Assembly: GCA_965261255.1 (NCBI GenBank)
Contig: CBDHCQ010000004.1
Location: 2,914,001-2,978,000, forward strand
Reading direction: 5' to 3'
DNA: 64,000 nucleotides
Origin: Bin80 sp965261255
Lineage (GTDB): Bacteria; Bacteroidota; Rhodothermia; Rhodothermales; Bin80
The position numbers and the translations under genes were made by a program. Of the stretch, positions 19,553 to 28,156 are shown one piece after another (positions within the stretch are counted from its first letter, which is position 1; every line of letters begins with the position of its first letter). The notes beneath the pieces were generated by a model. The model searched no databases. It was not told the DNA's origin and saw nothing but the letters and a program-made list of their open reading frames with translations.

Positions 19553-20434
19553 ATGCCCAACCCCTGGACTGGAATTGGAAACCCATACACGCGCACAGAA
19601 GTGCTTGAGCGGCTGCATGCCACGCTGGACCGTGGCGAGCCGATTATTGTAGCTGGCGCCGGCACGGGTATCAGTGCGAAGTTTATTGAAAAGGGTGGCG
19701 CAGACCTGCTGATCATCTACAACTCCGGGCGCTTTCGTATGTCTGGGCATGGCTCGACTGCCGGACTTATGGCCTATGGAGATGCAAATGCTGTTGCTAT
19801 GGAGATTGGTGAATTTGAGGTGCTCCCGGTCGTCAAAGAGATTCCTGTTATCTGTGGGGTTCACGCTTCGGATCCTCGGCGACGCATTTGGCATCACCTG
19901 CTCAAGGTGAGGGATATGGGATTCAGTGGCATTAACAACTTCCCCACCCATGCAATTGTGGATGGTCTCTTCCGGCAGGTACTTGAAGAGACGGGTATGA
20001 GCGTGCAGCACGAAATCGACATGGTTGCTCTCGCCCAGAAACAAGGAATTGATCTTTTCTCAATCGTGTACGTTGCGACACCAGAGGAATCCCGCGGAAT
20101 GGCCGAGGCTGGAGCAGATGCTATCATTGCCCATGTGGGATGCACGATTGGTGGGTCTATTGGCGTTACCGGAGCGACCTGCACCTTGGAGGAAGCTGCA
20201 ACACGTACTCAAGGAATTATTGAGGCTGCCCGTAGCGTCCGCAAGGATATAATTTTCTTGAGTCACGGAGGTCCGATCTCCACACCCTCGGATGCTGCGT
20301 ACATCAATGAACACACCGACACTGTCGGATTTGTAGGCGCTAGCAGCCTTGAACGAATGGGCGTCGAACAATCCCTCATCAACCTCACGAAGGAATTCAA
20401 ACAGATTCCGTGCCCAGCAGCCCGCAAACACTGA
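19553..20434 (+). CDS. Phosphoenolpyruvate hydrolase-like TIM-barrel protein (PF09370 type)
   Basis: A 293-residue protein. The family hallmarks are IIVAGAGTGISAKFIEKGGAD, the IYNSGRFRMSGHGS loop, LPVVKEIPVICGVHASDP and IIFLSHGGPISTPSDA near the C-terminus. These belong to the 'phosphoenolpyruvate hydrolase-like' TIM-barrel family related to isocitrate lyase/PEP mutase barrels. The in vivo reaction of the family is not settled. It is the first gene of a compact set: its TGA overlaps the ATG of the cupin gene by one base (TGATG), and the large propeller-cupredoxin-ThuA gene follows. The three likely act on one catabolic route. Confidence 0.85.
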   Translation: MPNPWTGIGNPYTRTEVLERLHATLDRGEPIIVAGAGTGISAKFIEKGGADLLIIYNSGRFRMSGHGSTAGLMAYGDANAVAMEIGEFEVLPVVKEIPVICGVHASDPRRRIWHHLLKVRDMGFSGINNFPTHAIVDGLFRQVLEETGMSVQHEIDMVALAQKQGIDLFSIVYVATPEESRGMAEAGADAIIAHVGCTIGGSIGVTGATCTLEEAATRTQGIIEAARSVRKDIIFLSHGGPISTPSDAAYINEHTDTVGFVGASSLERMGVEQSLINLTKEFKQIPCPAARKH

Positions 20435-20844
20435 TGGCCCAACAATTCTTTCTGAACAAGGAAACTCAAAGGGTAGAAACTGTTGATCAAGGTATCAACA
20501 CCTGGATCAATTACCCGAATTCTGTTACTCCGGGGCTATTTGCCGCTAAGGCCGAGATTGCAAGCGGCAAGGGGCACAACTTTCATTGCCATCCTGGACG
20601 CGAGGAGTTGATCTTTGTGATGCAGGGCACCATTGAGCAATGGATCGGCGAATCCTGTAAGATTCTGTCTCCCGGAGATGCCGTAGTGATCCCCGCTGGA
20701 CTGGCTCACGCCTCTTTTAATGCGGGGGAGGACTCAGCCGTACTTTTTGTAGCATTAACCCCGACCCGACTTGACGACGCCCCGCTCGCCGAGGATTTAT
20801 CCAATCTGGAACCATGGAACAAGATTCGTACCCGCAATACCTAA
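20434..20844 (+). CDS. Small cupin-domain protein
   Basis: A 136-residue single-domain cupin. Motif 1 is HNFHCHPGREELIFVMQG, with the two His and the Glu of the metal site. Motif 2 is GDAVVIPAGLAHASFN. It is probably a metal-binding isomerase, dioxygenase or sugar-binding protein; the substrate is unknown. ATG 20434 is chosen because it overlaps the previous stop by one base, which suggests translational coupling; an in-frame start at 20410 would overlap the previous gene more. The next gene starts 6 bases after its stop. Confidence 0.85.
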   Translation: MAQQFFLNKETQRVETVDQGINTWINYPNSVTPGLFAAKAEIASGKGHNFHCHPGREELIFVMQGTIEQWIGESCKILSPGDAVVIPAGLAHASFNAGEDSAVLFVALTPTRLDDAPLAEDLSNLEPWNKIRTRNT

Positions 20845-20849
20845 CTCAG

Positions 20850-23789
20850 ATGAAAATCTATTTGCCCACCATTCTTGCCGTACTGCTGCTGACCGGCTGC
20901 TCAGGAAAAGCAGCACTGCACTATTCACCTGCAAGTAATGACGTAACCATCCATCAACTACAGGCACCGCTTACCCCCGAAGAGACCTTGACACGCCTCG
21001 AGGTTCCAGATGGATTCAATGTTCATGTGTTTGCACATGAACCTGATATCGTTAATCCAATCGCACTCACCTGGGATGAACGCGGACGCTTGTGGGTCGT
21101 CGAGTCGACGAATTATCCACACGATCATGTTGGCGAGGAATCCGGCACCGATCGTATCACGATCTGCGAGGATACAGATGGCGATTATCGTGCGGACAAG
21201 TTCATACGATTTGCAGAAAACCAGCCTCTGACCACCAGCATCACCTTGGTAAAAGGAGGAGCCATAGTCGGACAGGCACCGGATCTGGTCTTTTTGGAGG
21301 ATGCAGACGGTGACGACCGTGCGGACGAAAAGCATGTTATCGTGGACGATGCCTTTGGTACATTCGATACACATGCTGTAATGAGCAACACGAAGTTGGG
21401 TCTAGACAATTTTCTCTGGGGAGCCGTCGGGTACAGCGGGCTGTTTGAACCTGGCCGTGCCCCCGATCAGGAGGCAATCATTTTGCGCCGGGGAATATTT
21501 CGGGTAAGGACAGACGGGACAGAGCTGGAGCCCATTGCTGAATTCAACAACAATACATGGGGACTGGGCATAGGAGAAGACAATACCATCTATGGATCTA
21601 CCGCCAACAATAACCATGCTATTGTGGTGGGAGCCCCTTTGAGACACCAGATAGGCATGAATGTAGCCAATGTTCAAAGCCACTATCTGGTGGCGCACTC
21701 GTCTGAGCGTCAACTGCAGCAGGTGGACTTTCGGGACGGCTACACGGCAGCTGCGGGTGCGTTTCCATACAACGGTCGACGGTACCCGTTCAAATACTGG
21801 GGGGCTCTTATGGTGGCCGAGCCCACGGCTCATGTTGTGCATGCGTCAACGTTAGAGCCTTATGGTAGTATCGAAAAGGAACCCGAAGGCGAGATCCTTA
21901 ACATCCTGGCCAGTAGTGATGAATGGGTTGCTCCGGTTTTCGCCGATATTGGCCCCGATGAGAATCTATGGGTTGCCGACTGGTACAATCCCGTGATTCA
22001 GCATAACCCGGATCGGCGGGGCATGGTTAATCAGATATGGAATGATAACGCCGGCCCCGGCAACGCACACTTGAACCCATTGCGTGACCGCGAACACGGC
22101 CGCGTGTACGTGGTCACTTATGGCGAGCCCCCGCCCCGGAAAAGCCTTTCCTATGAGGACACCGAAGGTCTCCTCGAAGCCCTTCAGAGCACCAACCAGT
22201 TCTGGCGCCTTACGGCACAGAGAATGCTGATTGAGAATAATGCTCGGGAATTGGAAGGGGAGCTTACGCAATTGGTGCTCCGCCAGGATTTAGACGAAAC
22301 TGGTTTTGATCCGGGTGCTGTGCATGCACTTTGGACACTGCATGGACTGGGGGCGGACGAGGCACTAGCAGTGGTTTCTGCTACGGCGCTAGTACACCCA
22401 TCGCCCGCTGTTCGTAAAGCTGGCATACAGACGCTTCCCCTGACTGGGGATAGTGCCAAGCTTTTGGCTAAGCACCGTGTATTCGCCGATGAGGATCTTA
22501 GTGTTCGCCTGACTGCCCTTCTGAAGGCAAAAGACATGGGACCCCAGATAGCTCCGCTGATCCTGACGGCGGCTCAAGAAGCACTGCAAGGTGCAGATGA
22601 ATGGATTCTTGCCGCCTATGACGCGATCACTCCGATTGGAATCGTACAAGAAGAAACCGAACCTGAAGCTGTGGCGGAATCCCAAGTGCTGCCCCCTGCC
22701 CGCCTTGAACTGACGGCCCCCGATGGTGCGATCATGCTTTTCGGCGAAAAGACACTAAAAGCTTTTGCCGGGCAGGAAATCACAATTGATTTCGTGAACC
22801 TGCATCCTGATCTCCACAATGCTGTATTCCTGAAAATGGGAACTGATGTAGAAGCGTTCGGAAAGGACCTGGATGCGTACATGACTACTCCTACAAGTGT
22901 AGATACGGAGTATATCCCGCCTGCCCGGTCACAGGATGTCCTCGGCTCAACAGGAGTACTGTCCCAGAGCGAGTCAACAAGCGTTACCCTTGGCCCACTA
23001 ACGGAGGGAACCTATCCTTTCCTATGCTCGGTACCCGGACACTGGGCAATCATGCAGGGCACCCTGGAAATTACCACAGCACCTGACTTGCCTCGCAATG
23101 ATGCAGGTTGGACATGGGAAGGATCCAATCCTGAGGCTAATCCGATTGTATATCTGGCAGGCAGCGTTAGTCGTGGCTCCCAATCTCATCATCATGCACG
23201 TGTTTTTGGGTTCGCAGATGGGCAACTGCTGTTTGGAGAGGGAGATCGGGCCTTCATTTACACTGAAGCGCCCGAGGATGCCTTCGTGGAACTGCTACGT
23301 AATGCATCATTGCTCGCTCTTGCGAACAATAAGGCCATCGGAAACGAAGACAGCCGCCAAGCAATCATGCAACACGTGGACGCTGGACGCCCGCTTATGA
23401 TTACACATCCAGCCTCTTGGTATAACTGGGAGAATTGGCCAGAGTACAACGAGCGGCTTGTTGGTGGCGGGTCCCGCAGTCATGAACCGATCCAAGCTTT
23501 CACTGTGGAAGTTCTGCAGCCAAATCATCCACTCATGGAGGGTGTTCCGGCCAGCTTTGAGATCACGGATGAACTTTACCGGGCCGAGATTTTGCCAGAT
23601 GCCCAGGCAATTATTCTTGCCATTGGACGATCACACGAAACTGGGGCCATATACCCCGTCATCTGGGTTCGTCGGGTTGGCGACGCCGCGATTGTCGTTA
23701 ATACACTCGGACATGATGATCGGGCGCACGATCTGCCAGCCTACAAGCGCATCATTGCAAATACGGGCCAGTGGCTGCTACCAGATTAA
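20850..23789 (+). CDS. Multidomain lipoprotein: PVC-type dehydrogenase propeller, cupredoxin and ThuA domain
   Basis: A 979-residue lipoprotein (signal LPTILAVLLLTGCSG, lipobox LTGC). Residues about 45-440 match the soluble-dehydrogenase-like propeller known as the 'PVC-type membrane-bound dehydrogenase' domain (VPDGFNVHVFAHEPDI, WDERGRLWVVESTNYPHD). A helical HEAT-like stretch follows (about 450-600). A type-I copper domain (about 620-755) has ligands H in DLHNAVFLKMG and C, H, M in YPFLCSVPGHWAIM. The C-terminal 210 residues look like a ThuA/glutamine-amidotransferase-like fold (ITHPASWYNW, NTLGHDDRAHD). A copper centre next to a dehydrogenase propeller suggests electron hand-off during oxidation of a sugar or alcohol. 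Its stop overlaps that of the convergent aminotransferase gene by 4 bases. Confidence 0.85.
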   Translation: MKIYLPTILAVLLLTGCSGKAALHYSPASNDVTIHQLQAPLTPEETLTRLEVPDGFNVHVFAHEPDIVNPIALTWDERGRLWVVESTNYPHDHVGEESGTDRITICEDTDGDYRADKFIRFAENQPLTTSITLVKGGAIVGQAPDLVFLEDADGDDRADEKHVIVDDAFGTFDTHAVMSNTKLGLDNFLWGAVGYSGLFEPGRAPDQEAIILRRGIFRVRTDGTELEPIAEFNNNTWGLGIGEDNTIYGSTANNNHAIVVGAPLRHQIGMNVANVQSHYLVAHSSERQLQQVDFRDGYTAAAGAFPYNGRRYPFKYWGALMVAEPTAHVVHASTLEPYGSIEKEPEGEILNILASSDEWVAPVFADIGPDENLWVADWYNPVIQHNPDRRGMVNQIWNDNAGPGNAHLNPLRDREHGRVYVVTYGEPPPRKSLSYEDTEGLLEALQSTNQFWRLTAQRMLIENNARELEGELTQLVLRQDLDETGFDPGAVHALWTLHGLGADEALAVVSATALVHPSPAVRKAGIQTLPLTGDSAKLLAKHRVFADEDLSVRLTALLKAKDMGPQIAPLILTAAQEALQGADEWILAAYDAITPIGIVQEETEPEAVAESQVLPPARLELTAPDGAIMLFGEKTLKAFAGQEITIDFVNLHPDLHNAVFLKMGTDVEAFGKDLDAYMTTPTSVDTEYIPPARSQDVLGSTGVLSQSESTSVTLGPLTEGTYPFLCSVPGHWAIMQGTLEITTAPDLPRNDAGWTWEGSNPEANPIVYLAGSVSRGSQSHHHARVFGFADGQLLFGEGDRAFIYTEAPEDAFVELLRNASLLALANNKAIGNEDSRQAIMQHVDAGRPLMITHPASWYNWENWPEYNERLVGGGSRSHEPIQAFTVEVLQPNHPLMEGVPASFEITDELYRAEILPDAQAIILAIGRSHETGAIYPVIWVRRVGDAAIVVNTLGHDDRAHDLPAYKRIIANTGQWLLPD

Positions 23790-24976
23790 CCGACGAGTGC
23801 TTCAAGGCCTTTGACCAGGCGATCTAATGCCTCGCTCAACGTAGATACTTGAAGTGCACCATAGGCGACGCGCAGGTAAGTACCACCTGTCGTCATGCCA
23901 AATGCATCCCCCGGGATGACTGCGACGCCATGCTCCCTTATCAGGCGCGTTGTCAAAGTCTTGGCATCAAGCGCTGTCTCTACTGACAACAGGAAATAGA
24001 AAGCACCCTTTGAAGGAGAAACAGTAACCGGAGCCTTCACCGTGCTCAGACGCTCCAGTACCATGGTGCGAACCTTGGCCAGTGAATCCACATACTGCCT
24101 GCAGTAGCCTGCCCCCTCCTCCAGTGCTGCCTGTGCCATTGACTGACTGATTATTGCCGGGCAGATCTGATTCGTATCCTGAATTTTGTGAATGTCTGCC
24201 AGCACCTGTGGCGGGACCGCCATATACCCCAAACGCCAACCCGCCATTCCGTATGCCTTGCTCATAGAAAAAAGCGAGATCGTATGCGCATGCGCTCCGG
24301 AAGCACTCCCCGGAGAGTAATGCTCCGCACCGTCGAATGTGAAATACTCATACGCTTCGTCCGACATGTGATATATCCCGTGCGCAGCACACAGATCATT
24401 GATGGCCCGCAACGTATCTGGAGCATATACAATGCCCGTTGGATTATTAGGGGAGATCGTAACGATCGCACGGGTACGAGGAGTGATTGCGCGCTCAACG
24501 GTCTCCACATCGGGGATCAACGAATCACGGAACGACACGAGTACTGGCCTACAACCGGCGATGTGTGTGGCCATTTCATGGTTGAAGTAGTATGGCACGA
24601 GCAATATGACCTCATCCCCGGGACTTGTGATCGCAAGCAGTGAAGCAAAGAAGGCCATGTTACTGCCGGCAGTAACCACAACCTCATACCCGGGATCCAA
24701 GTTATTTTCTGCATTCAATTTTCTGGCGAATGCACTTCGCAGACTGGATCTTCCGATTACGTAACCGTAACGATGCGTGTTTGGAACCGTGACCGCCTGC
24801 TGCGCAGCTTTGAGTGCCCCGGCGGGTGGACCATAATGTACGACGCCCTGTCCCAGGGAAATCGTTCCCGGATTGTCCTGCATGAGATCCGCAACAAAAC
24901 CCATAACCGGCATTTGCACTGACCGCATACGATCAGATCTGGAAGGCGCGGCAACAGTTTCTTCCGATTTTTTCAT
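23786..24976 (-). CDS. Class I/II PLP-dependent aminotransferase
   Basis: A 396-residue fold-type I aminotransferase. The PLP lysine lies in SMSKAYGMAGWRLGYM. TISPNNPTGIVY and the Asp/Tyr region MSDEAYEYFTF complete the cofactor pocket, and the N-terminal arm reads ISLGQGVVHYGPP. The substrate cannot be fixed from sequence; it resembles the aspartate/aromatic aminotransferase superfamily. Its last 4 bases overlap the end of the convergent gene, an unusually tight arrangement. No partner gene lies on its strand. Confidence 0.9.
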   Translation of the reverse strand: MKKSEETVAAPSRSDRMRSVQMPVMGFVADLMQDNPGTISLGQGVVHYGPPAGALKAAQQAVTVPNTHRYGYVIGRSSLRSAFARKLNAENNLDPGYEVVVTAGSNMAFFASLLAITSPGDEVILLVPYYFNHEMATHIAGCRPVLVSFRDSLIPDVETVERAITPRTRAIVTISPNNPTGIVYAPDTLRAINDLCAAHGIYHMSDEAYEYFTFDGAEHYSPGSASGAHAHTISLFSMSKAYGMAGWRLGYMAVPPQVLADIHKIQDTNQICPAIISQSMAQAALEEGAGYCRQYVDSLAKVRTMVLERLSTVKAPVTVSPSKGAFYFLLSVETALDAKTLTTRLIREHGVAVIPGDAFGMTTGGTYLRVAYGALQVSTLSEALDRLVKGLEALVG

Positions 24977-25316
24977 TTGCGACCAGGTTTGGAATTACTC
25001 CCCTGAATAGTCTTGTCCAACAACCGCATTGTTATTAAAATGATACGTAGTAAACCAAAGCGAATCTCAAACCACATTTATTACATGATGATTCAAGCAT
25101 GCGACCGTGCATGAGGTTAGAAACACGGAGATTTAGATCGTGCAGCCAGGAGATTAGCCTTAGGTTCCGGCATAATTAGCTGCATGAAGTTTCGCGTTGT
25201 GTACACGTATTGTGAGCCAAAAAACGACTCTTCTTTCTCGGTTCATCAAGGGCGTAGTTTAGGTGTTCAAGTGCACCCGCCTGAACCTCAACTAAAATTG
25301 ATGCATCCCCTATTTT
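24977..25316. other. Intergenic region upstream of the duplicated propeller unit
   Basis: About 340 bases. It must hold the promoter of the aminotransferase (minus) and of the peptide/propeller unit (plus). No further credible gene was seen; short frames here start or end in repeats. Confidence 0.4.
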
Positions 25317-25319
25317 ACA

Positions 25320-25559
25320 ATGCGAAAACGATGAAACTCCTTAATACGATCATTTATCGCTCTGTCTTGTGCAACTGCGCTGATGTTTTTCGGCAGTAAT
25401 GCAGACTCATACAGTGCTGCGGCCGATATAAAATGCAACCAAACATGTAGCGTTGTGTATCGCACAGGCGGTTTTGATATATGTGACGCGTTCGCCAGAT
25501 GTTACGACGTTGAGGATCTTCCCTGTACTACAGATGCAACATCGGAGGTAACATGTTAA
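25320..25559 (+). pseudogene. Cys-rich exported peptide gene with in-frame TGA at codon 5
   Basis: The frame from ATG 25320 to TAA 25557-25559 is exactly 80 codons and is broken only by TGA at 25332-25334. Ignoring that stop it reads MRKR, stop, NSLIRSFIALSCATALMFFG, then a likely signal cleavage region ADSYSAAA and a short mature part with six cysteines (KCNQTC, DICDAFARC, LPC, VTC). This is a textbook exported Cys-rich peptide of the sort found before 6-bladed propeller genes in Bacteroidota (NVEALA-like), and it parallels the gene at 53720-54028. An ATG overlaps the TGA (ATGA) but opens only a 22-codon frame. The same TGA is present in the second leader copy at 26885-26933, so the stop predates the duplication. 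Probably a pseudogene; stop read-through is the alternative. Confidence 0.55.
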
Positions 25560-25662
25560 GACGGCGTAGATTTATGATGAGTGCGTCTATGCCATGTGAA
25601 TAGCGTGTGGGTTCAACTTGCGGCCAAGCGACCATGATGTGTTTTAAGTGGGGATTGCCTTA

Positions 25663-26691
25663 ATGAACGGTAGGTACATTGTCCTGATCTGCTTTTTTGT
25701 TTTGTCCTGCAGTAGTGGCGAAGGCGAGGCTACCCTCGGAAAGTTTCTGTTTTTAGAAAAAGCTGAGGAGCAACAAACAAGTGAACGGGTTTGGGAGCCT
25801 GTTTCTGTGAGTAGGATGTTTGAGTTTCCTATGGAGGAAGAGATTATGCTGTACGACCCCCAGCGGATCATACCGGACACCAATGGAGATATGTATGTTG
25901 TCGACTACGGGGTGTATCAGATTTTGCGGTTTGATTCTACAGGCAATTATATCATGTCCTATGGAAGTGGTACTGGTTCTGCCCCCGGCGAGTTTTTAAG
26001 CATAAGTAGTGTTGAATTAGGATATGATTCGCTCATTTATGTAACAGATTCCAACAACGCGAGGATTTCTTCTTTCTCAAAGGCGACAGGGAGTTTAATC
26101 GATTCAAGAGTATTTGACATGCAGGCGCGTCCTTACCGGCACGCCATAACAGATGCAGGCATAGAGTACTTTTTCCGAGCGTTTAATAGAATAGCCTTTG
26201 AATCTAATTACAGGGATAGATCGGTTGAATTTGGAGAATTAGTGGAAGGTGACCGTTTTGCTTCTGGTCTGGTGGCAGCCGGGGTGATAGAAACGTATAA
26301 AGACTGGATGATCTATGTTCCTGCACGCTTTCCTGTAATCATGGTTTATGATGTGAATGGTGGTCTCGTTCGGGCAAAGAAGACAATGACCCTTGACGCG
26401 TTTGAAGAGCCCCAGCTTGTACGATATGTGACGAATGGAATTGAGAGCTATAGGATTGAAGGCGATCGCTTGAATGGTATCAGAGTAAGTGTCGTGGGAG
26501 ACGAATTGTTGCTTCAGTCCAAAAACGAATCAGAAGATCTAATTGTTGATGTATATGAAGCTGGGTCGTTTGAGTACAAGTATTCATTTAGATTGGATTA
26601 CTACCGTCATATACATATAACAAATGATCGAATATATCAGACAACCCCCGATGGCACTGTAATTGTCCAATCAATAATCAGACCTTCGTAA
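25663..26691 (+). CDS. 6-bladed beta-propeller lipoprotein, tandem copy 1
   Basis: A 342-residue lipoprotein (MNGRYIVLICFFVLSCSSG, lipobox). The family hallmarks are DTNGDMYVVDYGVYQILRFD, the SYGSGTGSAPGEFLSI turn and YVTDSNNARISSFSKATGSL, then repeated beta strands to the end. The family is common in Bacteroidota and its function is not established. GTG 25648 is an alternative start five codons upstream, but ATG 25663 gives the lipobox at normal spacing. It is followed by a hairpin and a truncated thioredoxin-like gene. Copy 2 at 26979 is nearly identical in the first half and more diverged in the blades near residues 180-290. Confidence 0.85.
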   Translation: MNGRYIVLICFFVLSCSSGEGEATLGKFLFLEKAEEQQTSERVWEPVSVSRMFEFPMEEEIMLYDPQRIIPDTNGDMYVVDYGVYQILRFDSTGNYIMSYGSGTGSAPGEFLSISSVELGYDSLIYVTDSNNARISSFSKATGSLIDSRVFDMQARPYRHAITDAGIEYFFRAFNRIAFESNYRDRSVEFGELVEGDRFASGLVAAGVIETYKDWMIYVPARFPVIMVYDVNGGLVRAKKTMTLDAFEEPQLVRYVTNGIESYRIEGDRLNGIRVSVVGDELLLQSKNESEDLIVDVYEAGSFEYKYSFRLDYYRHIHITNDRIYQTTPDGTVIVQSIIRPS

Positions 26692-26703
26692 GTCTAGGAT
26701 GAG

Positions 26704-26751
26704 GTGGGCGTATAGGTCTTTTACGAAAGGATCTTTTATACCTTGCCCCAC
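26704..26751 (+). terminator. Intercistronic hairpin, copy 1
   Basis: GTGGG pairs with CCCAC at the outside, GTATA with TATAC inside, and CTTT with AAAG around a TACG loop. The structure is conserved in copy 2 (28029-28076), where the outer stem is one pair longer. It lies between the propeller gene and the thioredoxin-like gene. No T-run follows, so attenuation, partial termination or mRNA stability are all possible. Confidence 0.45.
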
Positions 26752-26831
26752 TACTGCACCCGCGCGAAACATACTGCTGGATTTTGGTCCAGACGAAATG
26801 CCGTTTCAGGATAGATTTTAGAGAAGCTGCA

Positions 26832-26912
26832 ATGAAGTATCTAGAATGGACAATGTATGCACTGGTAGTGGTAGCATTACTAACACAATGCGAAAACGAT
26901 GAAACTTCTTAA
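26832..26912 (+). pseudogene. Truncated start of a thioredoxin-like membrane protein gene (copy 1)
   Basis: ATG 26832 opens MKYLEWTMYALVVVALL, the same membrane-anchor start as the gene at 28157. It then runs at 26882 into the leader of the second unit and stops after 26 residues. The rest of the gene was lost at this junction. Confidence 0.7.
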
Positions 26913-26953
26913 TACGATCATTTATCGCTCTGTTTGCGGCCAAGCGACCATGA
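26888..26953 (+). pseudogene. Truncated Cys-rich peptide gene (copy 2)
   Basis: It reads MRKR, stop, then NFLIRSFIALFAAKRP and stop. It keeps the leader and the codon-5 TGA of the copy at 25320 but lacks the whole mature region, joined instead to the sequence just before propeller copy 2. Confidence 0.65.
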
Positions 26954-26978
26954 TTTGTTTTAAGTGGGGATTGCCTTA

Positions 26979-28016
26979 ATGAACGGTAGGTACATTGTCC
27001 TGATCTGCTTTTTTGTTTTGTCCTGCAGTAGTGGCGAAGGCGAGGCTACCCTCGGAAAGTTTCTGTTTTTAGAAAAAGCTGAGGAGCAACAAACAAGTGA
27101 ACGGGTTTGGGAGCCTGTTTCTGTGAGTAGGATGTTTGAGTTACCTATGGAGGAAGAGATTATGCTGTACGACCCCCAGTGGATCATACCGGACTCCACC
27201 AATGGAGATATGTATGTTGTCGACTACGGAGTGTATCAGATTTTGCGGTTTGATTCTACAGGCAATTATATCATGTCCTATGGAAGTGGTACTGGTTCTG
27301 CCCCCGGCGAATTTTTAAGCATAACTAGTGTTGAAGTAGCATATGATTCGCTCATTTATGTAACAGATTCCAACAACGCGAGAATTTCTTCTTTCTCAAA
27401 GGCGACAGGGAGTTTAATCGATTCAAGAGTATTTGACATGCATGCGCGTCCTTACCGGCACGCCATAACAGATACAGGCATAGAGTACTTTTTACGAGCG
27501 TTTAATAAACTATCCTTTGAATCTAATTACAGGGATAGATCGATTGAATTTGGAGAATTAGTGGAAGGTGACCGATATGCTTCTTATCTGCTGGGGATCG
27601 GGATGATAGAAACGTATCAAGACTGGATGATCTATGTTCCTTCTCGCTTTCCTGTAATCATGGTTTATGATGTGACTGGTAGTCTCGTTCGGGCAAAGAA
27701 GACAATGACCCTTGACGGGTTTGAAGAGCCCCAGCTTGTACGATATGTGATGAATGGAATTGAGAGCTATAGGATTGAAGGCGATCGCGTGAATAGTTCA
27801 AGGGTAAGTGTCGTGGGAGACGAATTGTTGCTTCAGTCCAAAAGCTATTCAGGAGCAGAAGATCGAATTGTTGATGTATATGAAGCTGGGTCACTTGAGT
27901 ACAAGTATTCTTTTAGATTGGATCACTACTACCCGGGATCTATAACAAATAATCGAATATATCGGCGAACCCGTGATGGCACTGTGATTGTCCATTCAAT
28001 AAACAGACCATCGTAA
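26979..28016 (+). CDS. 6-bladed beta-propeller lipoprotein, tandem copy 2
   Basis: A 345-residue paralogue of the gene at 25663, with the same lipoprotein signal (VLICFFVLSCSSG) and blades. It differs from copy 1 by an inserted Ser in the PDSTNGDMY turn, a longer KSYSGAED loop near the C-terminus and many substitutions in residues about 180-300; the frame is kept open. Both copies staying open despite divergence suggests either recent duplication or selection on both. ATG 26979 is used, with GTG 26964 as the alternative. The intercistronic hairpin at 28029-28076 and a truncated thioredoxin-like gene follow. Confidence 0.85.
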   Translation: MNGRYIVLICFFVLSCSSGEGEATLGKFLFLEKAEEQQTSERVWEPVSVSRMFELPMEEEIMLYDPQWIIPDSTNGDMYVVDYGVYQILRFDSTGNYIMSYGSGTGSAPGEFLSITSVEVAYDSLIYVTDSNNARISSFSKATGSLIDSRVFDMHARPYRHAITDTGIEYFLRAFNKLSFESNYRDRSIEFGELVEGDRYASYLLGIGMIETYQDWMIYVPSRFPVIMVYDVTGSLVRAKKTMTLDGFEEPQLVRYVMNGIESYRIEGDRVNSSRVSVVGDELLLQSKSYSGAEDRIVDVYEAGSLEYKYSFRLDHYYPGSITNNRIYRRTRDGTVIVHSINRPS

Positions 28017-28028
28017 GTCAAGGATAAG

Positions 28029-28076
28029 GTGGGGGTATAGGTCTTTTACGAAAGGATCTTTTATACCTTGCCCCAC
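28029..28076 (+). terminator. Intercistronic hairpin, copy 2
   Basis: Outer stem GTGGGG with CCCCAC, inner GTATA with TATAC, then CTTT with AAAG closing a TACG loop. It sits between propeller copy 2 and the thioredoxin-like gene. It keeps its pairing relative to copy 1 and adds one outer pair, hinting at a selected RNA structure. Confidence 0.5.
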
Positions 28077-28156
28077 TACTGCACCCGCGCGAAACATACT
28101 TCTGGATTTTGGTCCAGACGAAATGCCGTTTCAGGATAGATTTTAGAGAAGTTGCA

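Larger units (their letters stand above)
25618..26882 (+). repeat. Tandem duplication, copy 1
   Basis: About 1,265 bases containing the propeller gene, the intercistronic hairpin and the first codons of a thioredoxin-like gene. It matches 26934-28207 closely, with scattered substitutions and small indels. A separate 49-base leader at 25317-25365 matches 26885-26933, showing that the original unit also held the peptide gene. Confidence 0.9.

Noticed and set aside
25332..25334. TGA in the peptide gene as selenocysteine or as recoded tryptophan
   Set aside because: TGA serves as a normal stop for many genes in the window (for example the MetF fusion, mcrB and addB), and position 5 of a signal peptide is not a place for selenocysteine.
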